Of a DNA stretch of 64,000 bases, positions 55,859 to 64,000 are shown piece after piece. Made by a program: the position numbers and the translations under genes. The first letter of the stretch is position 1. Each line of letters starts with the position of its first letter. The DNA is taken from assembly GCA_034189135.1 (NCBI GenBank), contig JAXHVO010000130.1, positions 1-64,000 of the forward strand, written 5' to 3'. Source of the stretch: Thermodesulfobacteriota bacterium (GTDB lineage Bacteria > Desulfobacterota > Desulfobacteria > Desulfobacterales > JAUWMJ01). The notes below the pieces were generated by a model. It saw only the letters and a list, made by a program, of their open reading frames with translations, made no database searches and was not told the origin of the DNA.

Positions 55859-57508
55859 TCAGTCTATCTGACCGAGTCGTTTAACTATTTTTTTAAAAAC
55901 CGCTTTAAATTTATTAATAAATAAAGGTCTGGGTTCATCAGGAGGTGCAGCCTCTGTTGGTACAGGGGCATAACAACGCTCCCATTTTTCAAGGTATATT
56001 TTTATTTCTTTCCTCCAGCGTTTATGATTCCATGGCAAAGAATTTTTACAAAGCCTTCTGATTCGTTTAAGGTACGATTTTCCACCCTGTGGTGTCAACA
56101 GTCCTATTCGCAGGCGTCTTAACAGCAGATCGTCCAGATGTTTAACCTGTTCATGTTCTGCGGCAAAGGGCACCTCCGCCCATAGAGTTTGGGTACCGGA
56201 AATATTAGACAGATCTTCGGGGGAAGCGCTGCCAACCAGCTCTTCTGCTTTTTTACCGTACCGACCGTACAGACGATGCCAATGGGTCAATGACAGGCCA
56301 TAATCCATTTCAGGGCGGTCCGGCACCCGGGAAAGCTCAGGGGCGTTCGGCCCGTTCATTTGACCTGGGCCAAAAAAAGGTTTGGCGGCCTTTAAAGCCT
56401 CCTGTGCCGACCGCCTGAAGGTGGTCAACTTTCCACCGGTGATGGTGACCAGACCTTTATCTTTCCAGATCATATGTTCTCTGGACTCTTCAGAAGGTGA
56501 AAGATTACCTCTGCTGAGTATGGGGCGAACACCGGCAAATGTTGAAATGCAGTCTTTTAATGAAATATCGACTGAGGGAAACATGGCTGTGAACGCATCC
56601 ATCAGGTAGTCAATTTCCTCCTTGCTGATGGTTGGCTCCTTTGAAAGGTCATCATAATGATCCACATCAGTGGTACCAAGCAGTATGGCCCCTTCCCAGG
56701 GAACAATAAAGACAGGCCGGTTATCTGCAGGATGAACAAAACTGACTGCATGGGATAGATCCAAAAGGCTGCCAGGAAACAGAAGATGACTTCCCCGTAA
56801 AGGACGCAGGTGAAGTTTCGATTCCGGTGACGGATGAAGTTCCTCAGCCCATGATCCTGTAGCGTTAATAACTGCCGGTGTTGACAGGTTTTTCACATTG
56901 AGTGTTTCCGTATCTCTTGCGGTGATGCCCACAACTTCTCCATTAACATTGCGGTTTATTTTGATTGCGCTGGTGTAATTTAAAGCTGTGCCACCTGATT
57001 CCACGGCCTCATTGATCAGGCGCAAAACGAGACGGGCATCATCCACCTGTGCATCATAAAAAAGAAATCCCCCTAAAAGTGCTTCCTGTCTAATTTGTGG
57101 GATGAGAGAAGAAAATTTTTCTGCTTCATAATATTGATGCTGTTTTTCCCCGGCGATCATATCATATACTGAAAGACCTACACTTAACATTTTTTTCCCT
57201 GGCTTTTGGTTTTCATATACGGGCATCAGAAAACCTAAAGATTCCACCAAACCGGGTGCGCTGTGAAGCAAATGCTCCCGTTCATTCACAGACGCCCGGG
57301 TAAGCAAAAAACGCTTTTCCTTAAGATAGCGCAACCCGCCATGGATTAATTTGGAAGATCGGCTGGAAGTTCCCCAGGCAAAATCTTTTCTCTCTAACAA
57401 AAGCACATCCAACCCCATGTGGACTGCTTCCCGAAAGACGCCTGCCCCGGTAATTCCACCGCCGATAACGATAAGATCCCAGTTTTTCTTTATGTCTTCA
57501 AGTTTCAT
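55859..57508 (-). CDS. glpD: FAD-dependent glycerol-3-phosphate dehydrogenase
   Basis: The 549-aa protein opens with the FAD motif LIVIGGGITGAGVFREAVHMG, followed by FAWGTSSRSSKLIHGGLRYL, VNATGSWAEE, FAGVRPIL and a C-terminal DAO_C helix region. GlpD oxidises glycerol 3-phosphate to dihydroxyacetone phosphate and gives electrons to quinones. Its ATG overlaps the fadR stop by 4 nt (ATGA), and the FGGY kinase lies downstream, so the operon converts glycerol or lipid-derived glycerol 3-phosphate. Confidence 0.92.
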   Translation of the reverse strand: MKLEDIKKNWDLIVIGGGITGAGVFREAVHMGLDVLLLERKDFAWGTSSRSSKLIHGGLRYLKEKRFLLTRASVNEREHLLHSAPGLVESLGFLMPVYENQKPGKKMLSVGLSVYDMIAGEKQHQYYEAEKFSSLIPQIRQEALLGGFLFYDAQVDDARLVLRLINEAVESGGTALNYTSAIKINRNVNGEVVGITARDTETLNVKNLSTPAVINATGSWAEELHPSPESKLHLRPLRGSHLLFPGSLLDLSHAVSFVHPADNRPVFIVPWEGAILLGTTDVDHYDDLSKEPTISKEEIDYLMDAFTAMFPSVDISLKDCISTFAGVRPILSRGNLSPSEESREHMIWKDKGLVTITGGKLTTFRRSAQEALKAAKPFFGPGQMNGPNAPELSRVPDRPEMDYGLSLTHWHRLYGRYGKKAEELVGSASPEDLSNISGTQTLWAEVPFAAEHEQVKHLDDLLLRRLRIGLLTPQGGKSYLKRIRRLCKNSLPWNHKRWRKEIKIYLEKWERCYAPVPTEAAPPDEPRPLFINKFKAVFKKIVKRLGQID

Positions 57509-58212
57509 GTTTTTCCCTGGATGGTTTTGACTTCGTTCCAGATGACAATGCTGTTTTCCATGGCTTTGCGGACGGTTTCCTCAACGTCTTTGCTGCCCTT
57601 ATGAATGGCATGTATAAGGTCAATATAATATTTTCGGGAGGTCTTACGCGATTTATTAAGGCTGAAATAATGAAACGCCATGGCCATGAAGGCAGAGGTG
57701 AAATCATTAAAAATCAGGGTATATATGGGATTGCAAGAGTGCTCGGCCATAAGAAGCTGCAACTTCCAGTCATAGGTTGCGAAACCAGTTGCTTCATCAT
57801 TAAGACTGTCCGCCATGGCCAAATATTTCAAAAGCACTTCGGCCGCTTTCTCGGCAGACAGGCGGGCAATAATGGGAAGCAGGGTGCATCTTACTTCAAG
57901 GAGATGGGTGATAAATCCATTGGGTAAAAAATCGCTATACTTGGCCATGGTGGCCAGCAGCCTCAACCCGCCGTTTTTCCAGTAATCATTGACCACTGTC
58001 GGTTTTCCCTGTCGTATTTTAATCCATCCTTCGCCGGAGAGGCGCTGCAGGGTTTCCCGTAACGTCGGTCTGGTGACACCCATTTGCGCGGCAAGGCCTC
58101 TTTCATTGGGCAAAACCGTTCCCGGCGGGTATTTTCCGTTGAAAATAGAAGTCAGTAACTCACGTTCAACATACTGTGCCGGACGAATGAGTGAGTTTGC
58201 GTTATGTTTCAC
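57505..58212 (-). CDS. fadR: FadR-type fatty-acid-responsive GntR regulator
   Basis: The GTG at 58212 (AAAGGGAAAAT upstream) gives 235 aa, close to E. coli FadR (239 aa); ATG 58254 is in frame but would place the operator inside the gene. The winged-helix region reads YPPGTVLPNERGLAAQMGVTR and PTLRETLQRLSGEGWIKIRQGKPT, similar over the entire DNA-binding domain to enterobacterial FadR. The C-terminal FadR_C domain (LLEVRCTLLPIIARLSAEKA..., SCNPIYTLIFND, MAFHYFSL) would bind acyl-CoA. It is first in an operon with glpD and an FGGY kinase and probably controls it, and itself, through the operator at 58238-58261. Confidence 0.85.
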   Translation of the reverse strand: MKHNANSLIRPAQYVERELLTSIFNGKYPPGTVLPNERGLAAQMGVTRPTLRETLQRLSGEGWIKIRQGKPTVVNDYWKNGGLRLLATMAKYSDFLPNGFITHLLEVRCTLLPIIARLSAEKAAEVLLKYLAMADSLNDEATGFATYDWKLQLLMAEHSCNPIYTLIFNDFTSAFMAMAFHYFSLNKSRKTSRKYYIDLIHAIHKGSKDVEETVRKAMENSIVIWNEVKTIQGKT

Positions 58213-58237
58213 ATTTTCCCTTTCTTTTTTATGCCAT

Positions 58238-58261
58238 AACTGGTAAGAGGTCATACCAGTT
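58238..58261. promoter_or_regulatory. FadR-like operator before fadR
   Basis: AACTGGTA (58238-58245) and TACCAGTT (58254-58261) form an 8-8-8 inverted repeat just upstream of the fadR start. The half sites match those of the E. coli FadR site, AACTGGT...ACCAGTT, though the spacer is longer here. Confidence 0.55.
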
Positions 58262-58346
58262 TAAAGTAGGTTTGTCAATCATTTTTGATAAACAGGTAAA
58301 AAGAAAAAACCCTTTCCCTTTGGGAGCATAAGCGCTATAGTATTTG

Positions 58347-59372
58347 TCAAAATAACGTTCCGATAGCAGTTGTTTTTTGAGTTGATTTTGGGTTGTCGAT
58401 AATATCCAAAATAGCTAGATCCAAACGCTCAAGTAATTTTTCTTCATTTTTACAGACATGGTTATTAAACCAGCGTGCTTTCATAATATTCCAAATCCGT
58501 TCAATCGGATTCAAGTCTGGTGAATAGGGTGGTAAGTATTTTGGCTGCCAGCCATGCCAGGTGGTCGTATTTTTTCGGTGCCATGAGGCATTGTCCATAA
58601 TCAAAACGTTTTTTGTTCTTTGAAATGAAACGATTTTATTCGCCTCATCCAAGAAAGCCTGGAAGGTAGCCGAATCGGAATGAGATGCTTCAATGGCAAA
58701 AAACTGTCCTGTACGCGGGCACACCATCCCGATTACATTCATTCTCAGGTGACCGCCGTTTTTTGTTATCCGGGTTTTCCTTCCCTTTTTGTCCCATCGT
58801 CTTCGGGGGCGAGGATCCCCTTCAAATCCGGACTCGTCTGCAAACCAGATGTCTACATCCGGTTGATTAAACAACTGTTCGAGCTCTTGCAAAAAGTTTT
58901 CCCGCAATTGCTCGTCTTGTTTATCGGACCATGGTTGAGGTGTTTTTAAGGCAAAACCCTGTTTATGGAAAAAACGAACCACTGTCCGATAGCTGCATTC
59001 GACCTGATACACATCGCTAATGTATCCATGAAAGGCTTTTGCAGTCCAGAATGTTCGCTCCGCCTGTTGCGGTTGATCTATCAGCTCGGCAAGTTCGCTT
59101 TTCTGCTCTGGTCTGATAATTTCGGTCCGGCCGGGTCTTTTTTTAGCGATAATTCCGTCAACACCGGAATGATTGAAACGATTGATCCACTTTCTCAATG
59201 CTCGGTTGGTTATTAAAAGTGAGTTGCGCACCAGTTCTCTGTCAGCACCAGCCAGAAGCATTTGAATGGCTGTACAGCGTATAGTTGTTTCACTGGAGCC
59301 TATCCGGGCAACCTGCTTAAGTTCCTCAATAGAAGCATTTTCCGGATAGGGAATGAGTAAGGGCCGTGCCAT
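58347..59372 (-). CDS. IS630-family transposase
   Basis: The 341-aa protein has N-terminal HTH domains (IGSSETTIRCTAIQMLLAGADR..., NRALRKWINRFNHSG) and the IS630/Tc1-mariner DDE core: WFADESGFEGDPRPRRRW (D), VLIMDNASWHRKNTT (D) and LPPYSPDLNPIERIWNIMK (E). It appears intact. The stop codon at 58347 lies in the terminal inverted-repeat region. It sits between the fadR operator and a PAS sensor gene. Confidence 0.93.
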   Translation of the reverse strand: MARPLLIPYPENASIEELKQVARIGSSETTIRCTAIQMLLAGADRELVRNSLLITNRALRKWINRFNHSGVDGIIAKKRPGRTEIIRPEQKSELAELIDQPQQAERTFWTAKAFHGYISDVYQVECSYRTVVRFFHKQGFALKTPQPWSDKQDEQLRENFLQELEQLFNQPDVDIWFADESGFEGDPRPRRRWDKKGRKTRITKNGGHLRMNVIGMVCPRTGQFFAIEASHSDSATFQAFLDEANKIVSFQRTKNVLIMDNASWHRKNTTTWHGWQPKYLPPYSPDLNPIERIWNIMKARWFNNHVCKNEEKLLERLDLAILDIIDNPKSTQKTTAIGTLF

Positions 59373-59518
59373 AATTTACTATATGGCACATAAATACACA
59401 AAAGTCTAGATTTATTTACAATAAATTCAGCGCGTTATAATATTGTAGAAAGTGTATGATTTCAACCCTTTATGCCCGTAAGCCTTAACGCCAAATCTTG
59501 CTTTCTATCGGAACTGTA
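58353..59518 (-). mobile_element. IS630-family insertion sequence (ends approximate)
   Basis: Left TA-ACGTTCCGATAGC (58353 on) and right complement TA-CAGTTCCGATAGA (59504-59518) are similar inverted ends with TA at both limits, the usual IS630 target. The left side also carries CTATAGTATTTGTCAAAA further out (58336-58352), as in the palindrome at 14171, so the left end could begin at about 58336. Confidence 0.65.
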
Positions 59519-59748
59519 GGGGGGTGATAAATCTAAACCCCTAAAATTGTTAAAAGTGACCGGGGACGGTCTTGACACTGCTTGACAATTCTCCTTTTTA
59601 CCAGCATTTTTCAAAACATCTTTGAAAAAAATAATTGGTTTTAAAATTATATAAGAGTATAATAAACATTGCGGAAAAAAGCGATGAATATTTTATCTCA
59701 ACGGGTATTGAGTATGTGAAAAATCGCCCCAGGAGCATAGTTGCTGTT

Positions 59749-62496
59749 ATGGAAAACATGTTTGATATTATATTAGAAATTACTCAATTCATTATTATTA
59801 GTGCGATCATTTTATTCCTTCATACCAGTAGCAAAAAGGAACATATCCCTCAGCATGCGGGTTGGAGATATATAAAAGCTGGTTTTGCATTGATTCTTTT
59901 TGGGGTATTTGTAGATATTACGGATAATTTTTCAGCATTAGACCGGTTTATCATCATCGGCGATACTCCGTATCAGGCCTTTCTAGAAAAAGTTATCGGC
60001 TATTTGCTGGGTTTTTTCTTACTTGCCATAGGCCTATGGAAATGGATGCCAAATATTATCAAACTCAGAGAAACTGAAAACCGGCTCAAAAAGCTTTACA
60101 AGGAGCTTGAACACAAAGTCAAGGAACGTACGGCTGAACTCAACGAAAGCAACATCAATTTTCAGTTGGAAATCGAAGAGCGCAAACGTTCTGAGGATGC
60201 ATTGCGGGAAAGTGAAACAAAATATAAGACTCTGGTTCAGAATATCCCGGGTATGGTTTATAGCGCTTTACCTGATTGGTCAACGAAGTTTTTAAGCGGT
60301 AGTGAGAGAATCTGCGGTTACACCAGTGATGAGATTGATTCTAAAAAAGACAAATGGCTTAGCCTTATACATCTAGATGATAAGGAAAGAGTCTTTAGAC
60401 AAGGTTCCGAACTAACAAAAGTACCGAAAAATATGGTTCAAATATATCGAATCATAACTAAAGACGGCAATGTTTGCTGGGTTGAAGACTATAAGACGTC
60501 GCTTTTTTCTAAAGAAGGGGAATTTATAGGGATAGAAGGTACTGTATATGATATCACTTCTCTTAAACAGGCAAAGGACGAACTGAAAAATGAGAAGACT
60601 TTCATTGATAATATGCTGGATACCATCACGGATGGTTTTTTGGTGATTGACTTAGAAGGAAAAATTCTCCGATGGAATAAAACCATTAGTCAGGTCACAG
60701 GTTACAGCGACGAGGAAATATCCTTGATGCAAGCGACCGACTTTTTTTCAGGCGAAGACATTCAGCTCGTGATAGATAATATTGGGATAGTGCTACAAGA
60801 AGGACATGCCAGCAACCAGGCATCCGTCGTTACTAAAGAGGGAAAAAGTATCCCTTACGAGTTTACTGGCGACTTGTTTAGGGACCATGAGGGCAATCCT
60901 TTAAATATCTGTGCCGTAGGCAGAGATATTACCGAGCGTATACATGCGGAGAATGCGCTGCGAAAGAGCGAAGAGAAGTATCGCGATCTTGTTGAAAACA
61001 TGAACGAGGTCATTTTTACCGTTGATAAGAGCGGGTTTCTTGTCTATGTCAGTCCTGCTATAGAATCCATTTTGGGTTATAGCCCTTCCGAGGTCATTGG
61101 CAAGTCGATTCAGGAAATCATATATAAAGCAGACCTGAAATTGGTGATGGGTCGTTTCCAGAAAGCTCTCGCCGGAATAAAAGTTCCGACTGAGTACAGA
61201 GTATACAAAAAATCCGGAGAAATATGCTGGGTATACTCTTCCAGCAAGCCGGTCTTCGATGAAAAGGGTGTTTATGGCCTGCAAGGCCTGCTGACCGATA
61301 TTGATGACCGGAAACGAGCAGAAGAAGAAAAAAAGGGTTTAGAGAAAAAGCTGGTTCGCTCTCAAAAAATGGAGGCACTGGGCATTCTTGCCGGAGGTGT
61401 CGCCCATGATCTCAATAATGTATTGTCCGGGATTATAAATTATCCTGAGTTATTGTTAATGACGCTTCCCGAAGAAAGCCCGATGAGAAAACCTCTGCAG
61501 GCCATAATGAATTCGGGCTTAAAATCCGTTGCAATCGTCCAGGATTTATTAGATCTTACAAGAAGGGGTGTTATTGTCAATGAAACTTTGAATTTAAACG
61601 ATATTGTTTCTGATCATTTAAGATCACCCGAAAATAAAAAGGTTATTAGCTATCACCCCGGTGTTGATATTGAGACGAATCTTGAACCTGATCTTCTCAA
61701 TATAATAGGTTCTCCGGTTCACTTAAAGAAAGCGGTGATGAATTTGCTCTCCAATGCAGCAGAAGCGCTGTCCGGTGGCGGTAGGATCATAATCTCTACT
61801 GAAAACAGATATGTTGACAGTCCAATAAAGGGGTATGATCACATAGATGAAGGGGATTTTGCTGTCCTGAGAATACAAGATAACGGGACTGGAATCGCGG
61901 TTGAGGACCTCCAAAATATATTTGAACCCTTTTACACAAAAAAAGAAATGGGCAGAAGCGGTACAGGATTGGGAATGACTATCGTATGGAACACAGTTCA
62001 AGACCATCAAGGATATATAAATTTAGAAAGCACTGTAGGAAAAGGAACCGCTTTTGAACTCTATTTTCCTGTAACAAGAGAAGAAATTGCTAAAGAGAAA
62101 GTCTCGATATCGCTTAAAGATTACATAGGCAAAGGCGAAACAATTTTAGTGGTTGATGATATTAAGGAACAAAGGGAAATCGCATTTCAAATGTTAAAAA
62201 CATTGGGCTATTTTGTCACTTCCGTTTCAAGCGGTGAAGAAGCTGTTGAATACATAAAAAACAATTCAGCAGATTTGCTGGTTTTAGATATGATTATGGA
62301 CCCGGGCATGGATGGCCTTGACACATACCAGAAAATCCTCGAAATACATCCGGGCCAAAAAGCAATCGTTGCAAGTGGATTTTCCGAAACAGACCGGGTC
62401 AAAGAGGTTCAAAGACTTGGCGCCGGAGCATATATTAAAAAACCATACACTTTTGAAAAGATCGGTTTAGCCCTGAAAACCGAATTGGAAAGATAA
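59749..62496 (+). CDS. Hybrid PAS sensor histidine kinase with receiver domain
   Basis: ATG 59749 (AGGAG 13 nt upstream) is preferred to a TTG at 59635, since 59581-59693 is duplicated non-coding sequence. The 915-aa protein has three transmembrane helices (about residues 8-110), a coiled coil, three PAS domains (around 160-270, 285-400, 410-525; e.g. VENMNEVIFTVDKSGFLVYVS), a HisKA with VAHDLNNVLSGIINYPELL, an HATPase (NLLSNAAEAL, GTGLGMTIVWNTV) and a C-terminal receiver with the phospho-Asp in LLVLDMIMDPGMDGLDT. It is a membrane sensor with an internal phosphorelay. The input signal is unknown. Confidence 0.92.
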   Translation: MENMFDIILEITQFIIISAIILFLHTSSKKEHIPQHAGWRYIKAGFALILFGVFVDITDNFSALDRFIIIGDTPYQAFLEKVIGYLLGFFLLAIGLWKWMPNIIKLRETENRLKKLYKELEHKVKERTAELNESNINFQLEIEERKRSEDALRESETKYKTLVQNIPGMVYSALPDWSTKFLSGSERICGYTSDEIDSKKDKWLSLIHLDDKERVFRQGSELTKVPKNMVQIYRIITKDGNVCWVEDYKTSLFSKEGEFIGIEGTVYDITSLKQAKDELKNEKTFIDNMLDTITDGFLVIDLEGKILRWNKTISQVTGYSDEEISLMQATDFFSGEDIQLVIDNIGIVLQEGHASNQASVVTKEGKSIPYEFTGDLFRDHEGNPLNICAVGRDITERIHAENALRKSEEKYRDLVENMNEVIFTVDKSGFLVYVSPAIESILGYSPSEVIGKSIQEIIYKADLKLVMGRFQKALAGIKVPTEYRVYKKSGEICWVYSSSKPVFDEKGVYGLQGLLTDIDDRKRAEEEKKGLEKKLVRSQKMEALGILAGGVAHDLNNVLSGIINYPELLLMTLPEESPMRKPLQAIMNSGLKSVAIVQDLLDLTRRGVIVNETLNLNDIVSDHLRSPENKKVISYHPGVDIETNLEPDLLNIIGSPVHLKKAVMNLLSNAAEALSGGGRIIISTENRYVDSPIKGYDHIDEGDFAVLRIQDNGTGIAVEDLQNIFEPFYTKKEMGRSGTGLGMTIVWNTVQDHQGYINLESTVGKGTAFELYFPVTREEIAKEKVSISLKDYIGKGETILVVDDIKEQREIAFQMLKTLGYFVTSVSSGEEAVEYIKNNSADLLVLDMIMDPGMDGLDTYQKILEIHPGQKAIVASGFSETDRVKEVQRLGAGAYIKKPYTFEKIGLALKTELER

Positions 62497-63041
62497 CAAC
62501 GGGTGTCTGATTATTCATTAAACCCCTTTTCAGTTATGGATACACGTTGTTATCTTCTTTCCAGAATCATGCTTGACAATTTGCCTAATTCGTGACGTTT
62601 TTCAAAGATGTTTTGATAAAAAAAATGCACATAAAAATTATATCCAAATGTAATAAATATTTCGGATAAAAGCGATAAATATTTCAGCATTAGTCAATCA
62701 CCATTTTATGTCGTACAGTGGAAAACTATATCTGGTATCGCTTTTATGACAAAAAGCACATTGAATGGCCATATTTTCCAAAAAGCAACCCATTTCAAGA
62801 CAGAATCAACATCTTAATCCCTCTCCATAATTGAAAATAATTGAAGTTCTGATTTTCTCGTGTTATTCAAATACAAGCACAGAATATAATCTCCTCTACA
62901 AAAGTTAATCCTCTTGTATTCCCTTGAATCTGTGTTGGAAATTTACCAAAACTCTTAGAATAAACCTTTATTTAATAAAGGCTCAAACAAAGCTAAAAAC
63001 GTTTACAAGCCCCTTTATTAAGAAGCATTGGAGGAAATTTA
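62497..63041. other. Intergenic region; duplicated sensor leader
   Basis: No gene in ~540 nt. The block 62572-62684 is a diverged copy of 59581-59693 upstream of the preceding sensor gene; both start CTTGACAATT and end AAGCGAT-AATATTT, with equal length (113 nt). The 3' end holds the ribosome site of the next gene (GGAGG at 63030). Confidence 0.6.
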
Positions 63042-64000
63042 ATGGCCCAAAAACCAACTTATGAAGAATTGGAACAAAGGGTCGAGGAATTAAAAAAAGA
63101 AACATTTGAGCGCAAGCGGGCAGAAGAGGCATTGCTGGAAAGCGAGAAAAATTTGAAGGCAGTTCTATATACATCCCCCGTGGGAATTGGTCTGGTCGTA
63201 AACCGCAAAATGAATTGGGCTAACGATACGGTGTACCACATGGTCGGTTATGACCAAGACTCCCTTTTGGGGCAAGGTGTCAGAATTTTCTACCCGAATG
63301 ATAAAGAGTTTATGCGGGTGGGCAAAGAACTCTACGATGGCATTAAAGAGTCAGGAACCGGTCAGATGGAAACACGATGGGTTCGAAAGGATGGTACTGT
63401 TTTTGATTGCATGCTACGAGGAAGTTCCTTGGACCCATCAGACCCCTCCAAAGGGCAGATCGTAACAGTAACCGACATCACCGAACGAAAACGAGCGGAA
63501 GAGAAGTGCGCACAGCAGCATGACCAACTCCTTGCCCTGTGTGATGGGATGGATGAGGGGATTTACGTCGCCGACCCAGAAACAAAAGAACTGCTTTATC
63601 TAAACAGAGCTGCCAAAGAGATCTGGGGAAACCGGATCGGAGAGACTTGCCATAAAATTCTGCAAAATCGGGATTCCCCCTGCCCATTTTGCTCGAACGA
63701 TGAGATTTTTGGGAAAAACATAGGTAAGACTTATTTTTGGGAGTATCAAAACGAAGTCAATAGAAAATGGTATAGATGCATAGACCGTGCGCTTCGGTGG
63801 CCAAATGAGAAGATGGTTCGTTTTGAGTTGGCGATTGATATTACCGACCGTAAGCAGATGGAAGAGGCACTGCAGGAGAAAACCACCCATCTTGAGGAAG
63901 TCAATGTTGCCCTTAAAGTTCTGCTTAACCAAAGAGATAAAGACATAAAAGAGTTTGGTGAAAATGTAATTTTAAACATTAAGGAACTGATTAATCCCTA
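63042..64000 (+). CDS. PAS-domain sensor/regulator (3' truncated by window edge)
   Basis: ATG 63042 with GGAGG 7 nt upstream opens a frame that runs to the window end (319 codons seen). It has an N-terminal coiled coil (YEELEQRVEELKKETFERKR), a PAS domain (LKAVLYTSPVGIGLVVNRKM...WVRKDGTVFDCML) and a second PAS with a Cys-rich insert (DSPCPFCSNDEIF), then a helical linker (LEEVNVALKVLLNQRDKDIK). The linker type is common in Desulfobacterales PAS proteins that end in a LuxR-type HTH, but that part is outside the window. It has no transmembrane segment, so it is a cytosolic sensor. Confidence 0.88.
   Translation, partial: MAQKPTYEELEQRVEELKKETFERKRAEEALLESEKNLKAVLYTSPVGIGLVVNRKMNWANDTVYHMVGYDQDSLLGQGVRIFYPNDKEFMRVGKELYDGIKESGTGQMETRWVRKDGTVFDCMLRGSSLDPSDPSKGQIVTVTDITERKRAEEKCAQQHDQLLALCDGMDEGIYVADPETKELLYLNRAAKEIWGNRIGETCHKILQNRDSPCPFCSNDEIFGKNIGKTYFWEYQNEVNRKWYRCIDRALRWPNEKMVRFELAIDITDRKQMEEALQEKTTHLEEVNVALKVLLNQRDKDIKEFGENVILNIKELINP

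Noticed and set aside
59635-59748. Upstream TTG start for the hybrid PAS kinase
   Set aside because: The extra 38 codons lie largely in a block duplicated as non-coding sequence before the next gene, and ATG 59749 has a ribosome site.

Overview
The window looks like a chromosomal segment of a selenoprotein-rich sulfate-reducing or syntrophic Desulfobacterota (Desulfobacterales-like). The pointers are two Sec-containing formate dehydrogenases, HdrA and MvhD proteins that read UGA as selenocysteine, an orphan sodium-pump decarboxylase pair, a Fur-FeoA fusion, and large PAS-domain sensors. The assignment rests on gene content only.

Region 1 (1-7570) is one + strand operon for a cytoplasmic electron-transfer complex: the 3' end of an hdrA, mvhD with one Sec, a Sec-containing hdrA, a second hdrA, an mvhD with two Sec, an FrhB/FdhB-like iron-sulfur protein and a Sec-containing fdhA, closed by a terminator. 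Five in-frame UGA codons occur in four genes, each followed by a hairpin at SECIS distance. The likely job is coupling formate oxidation or CO2 reduction to HdrA flavin chemistry (bifurcation or confurcation).

Region 2 (7.7-15.5 kb) holds housekeeping and accessory genes: an agmatinase-family protein, lipoproteins, a ParB-N/AsnC-C fusion, a metallophosphoesterase, an amidohydrolase, trmL, and a peroxiredoxin/TlpA pair. Between trmL and the peroxiredoxin lie two palindromic elements, one with perfect 42-bp inverted repeats and one resembling the ends of the IS630 element at 58 kb.

Region 3 (16.4-23.3 kb) encodes the exported formate dehydrogenase (fdhA with Tat signal and Sec, fdhB), fdhE and a DsbD-like protein. 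The organism therefore has formate dehydrogenases on both sides of the membrane.

Region 4 (23.3-32.2 kb) carries a B12-radical SAM protein, OadB/OadG-like subunits without an alpha subunit, a DHH phosphoesterase, a metallo-beta-lactamase-fold hydrolase, a thioesterase, yhbY, plsC and a lipid kinase.

Region 5 (32.2-36.9 kb) is the disturbed part: an IS3 element with a broken orfA, a secreted-protein gene interrupted by TGA, and a tRNA-Asp/tRNA-Val locus. Next to the intact tRNAs lie several tRNA-like copies whose anticodon arm is replaced by a palindrome of the form TCCCGTC...GACGGGA. One copy is fused to a small GIY-YIG nuclease gene whose stop codon lies inside the copied tRNA sequence. This is the best candidate for an undescribed element.

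Region 6 (36.9-58.3 kb) has lon, clpX, clpP and tig; tRNA-Leu; an amidase; and tRNA-Pro followed by a roughly 2-kb island (DUF4143 ATPase plus a PLD-like remnant) that ends in a tRNA-Pro 3' remnant. After these come fur-feoA, a histidine kinase with recN, and a fadR-glpD-FGGY kinase operon with a FadR-like operator.

Region 7 (58.3-64 kb) has an IS630 transposase and two PAS sensor genes whose upstream regions are duplicates of each other. The second sensor is cut by the window end.
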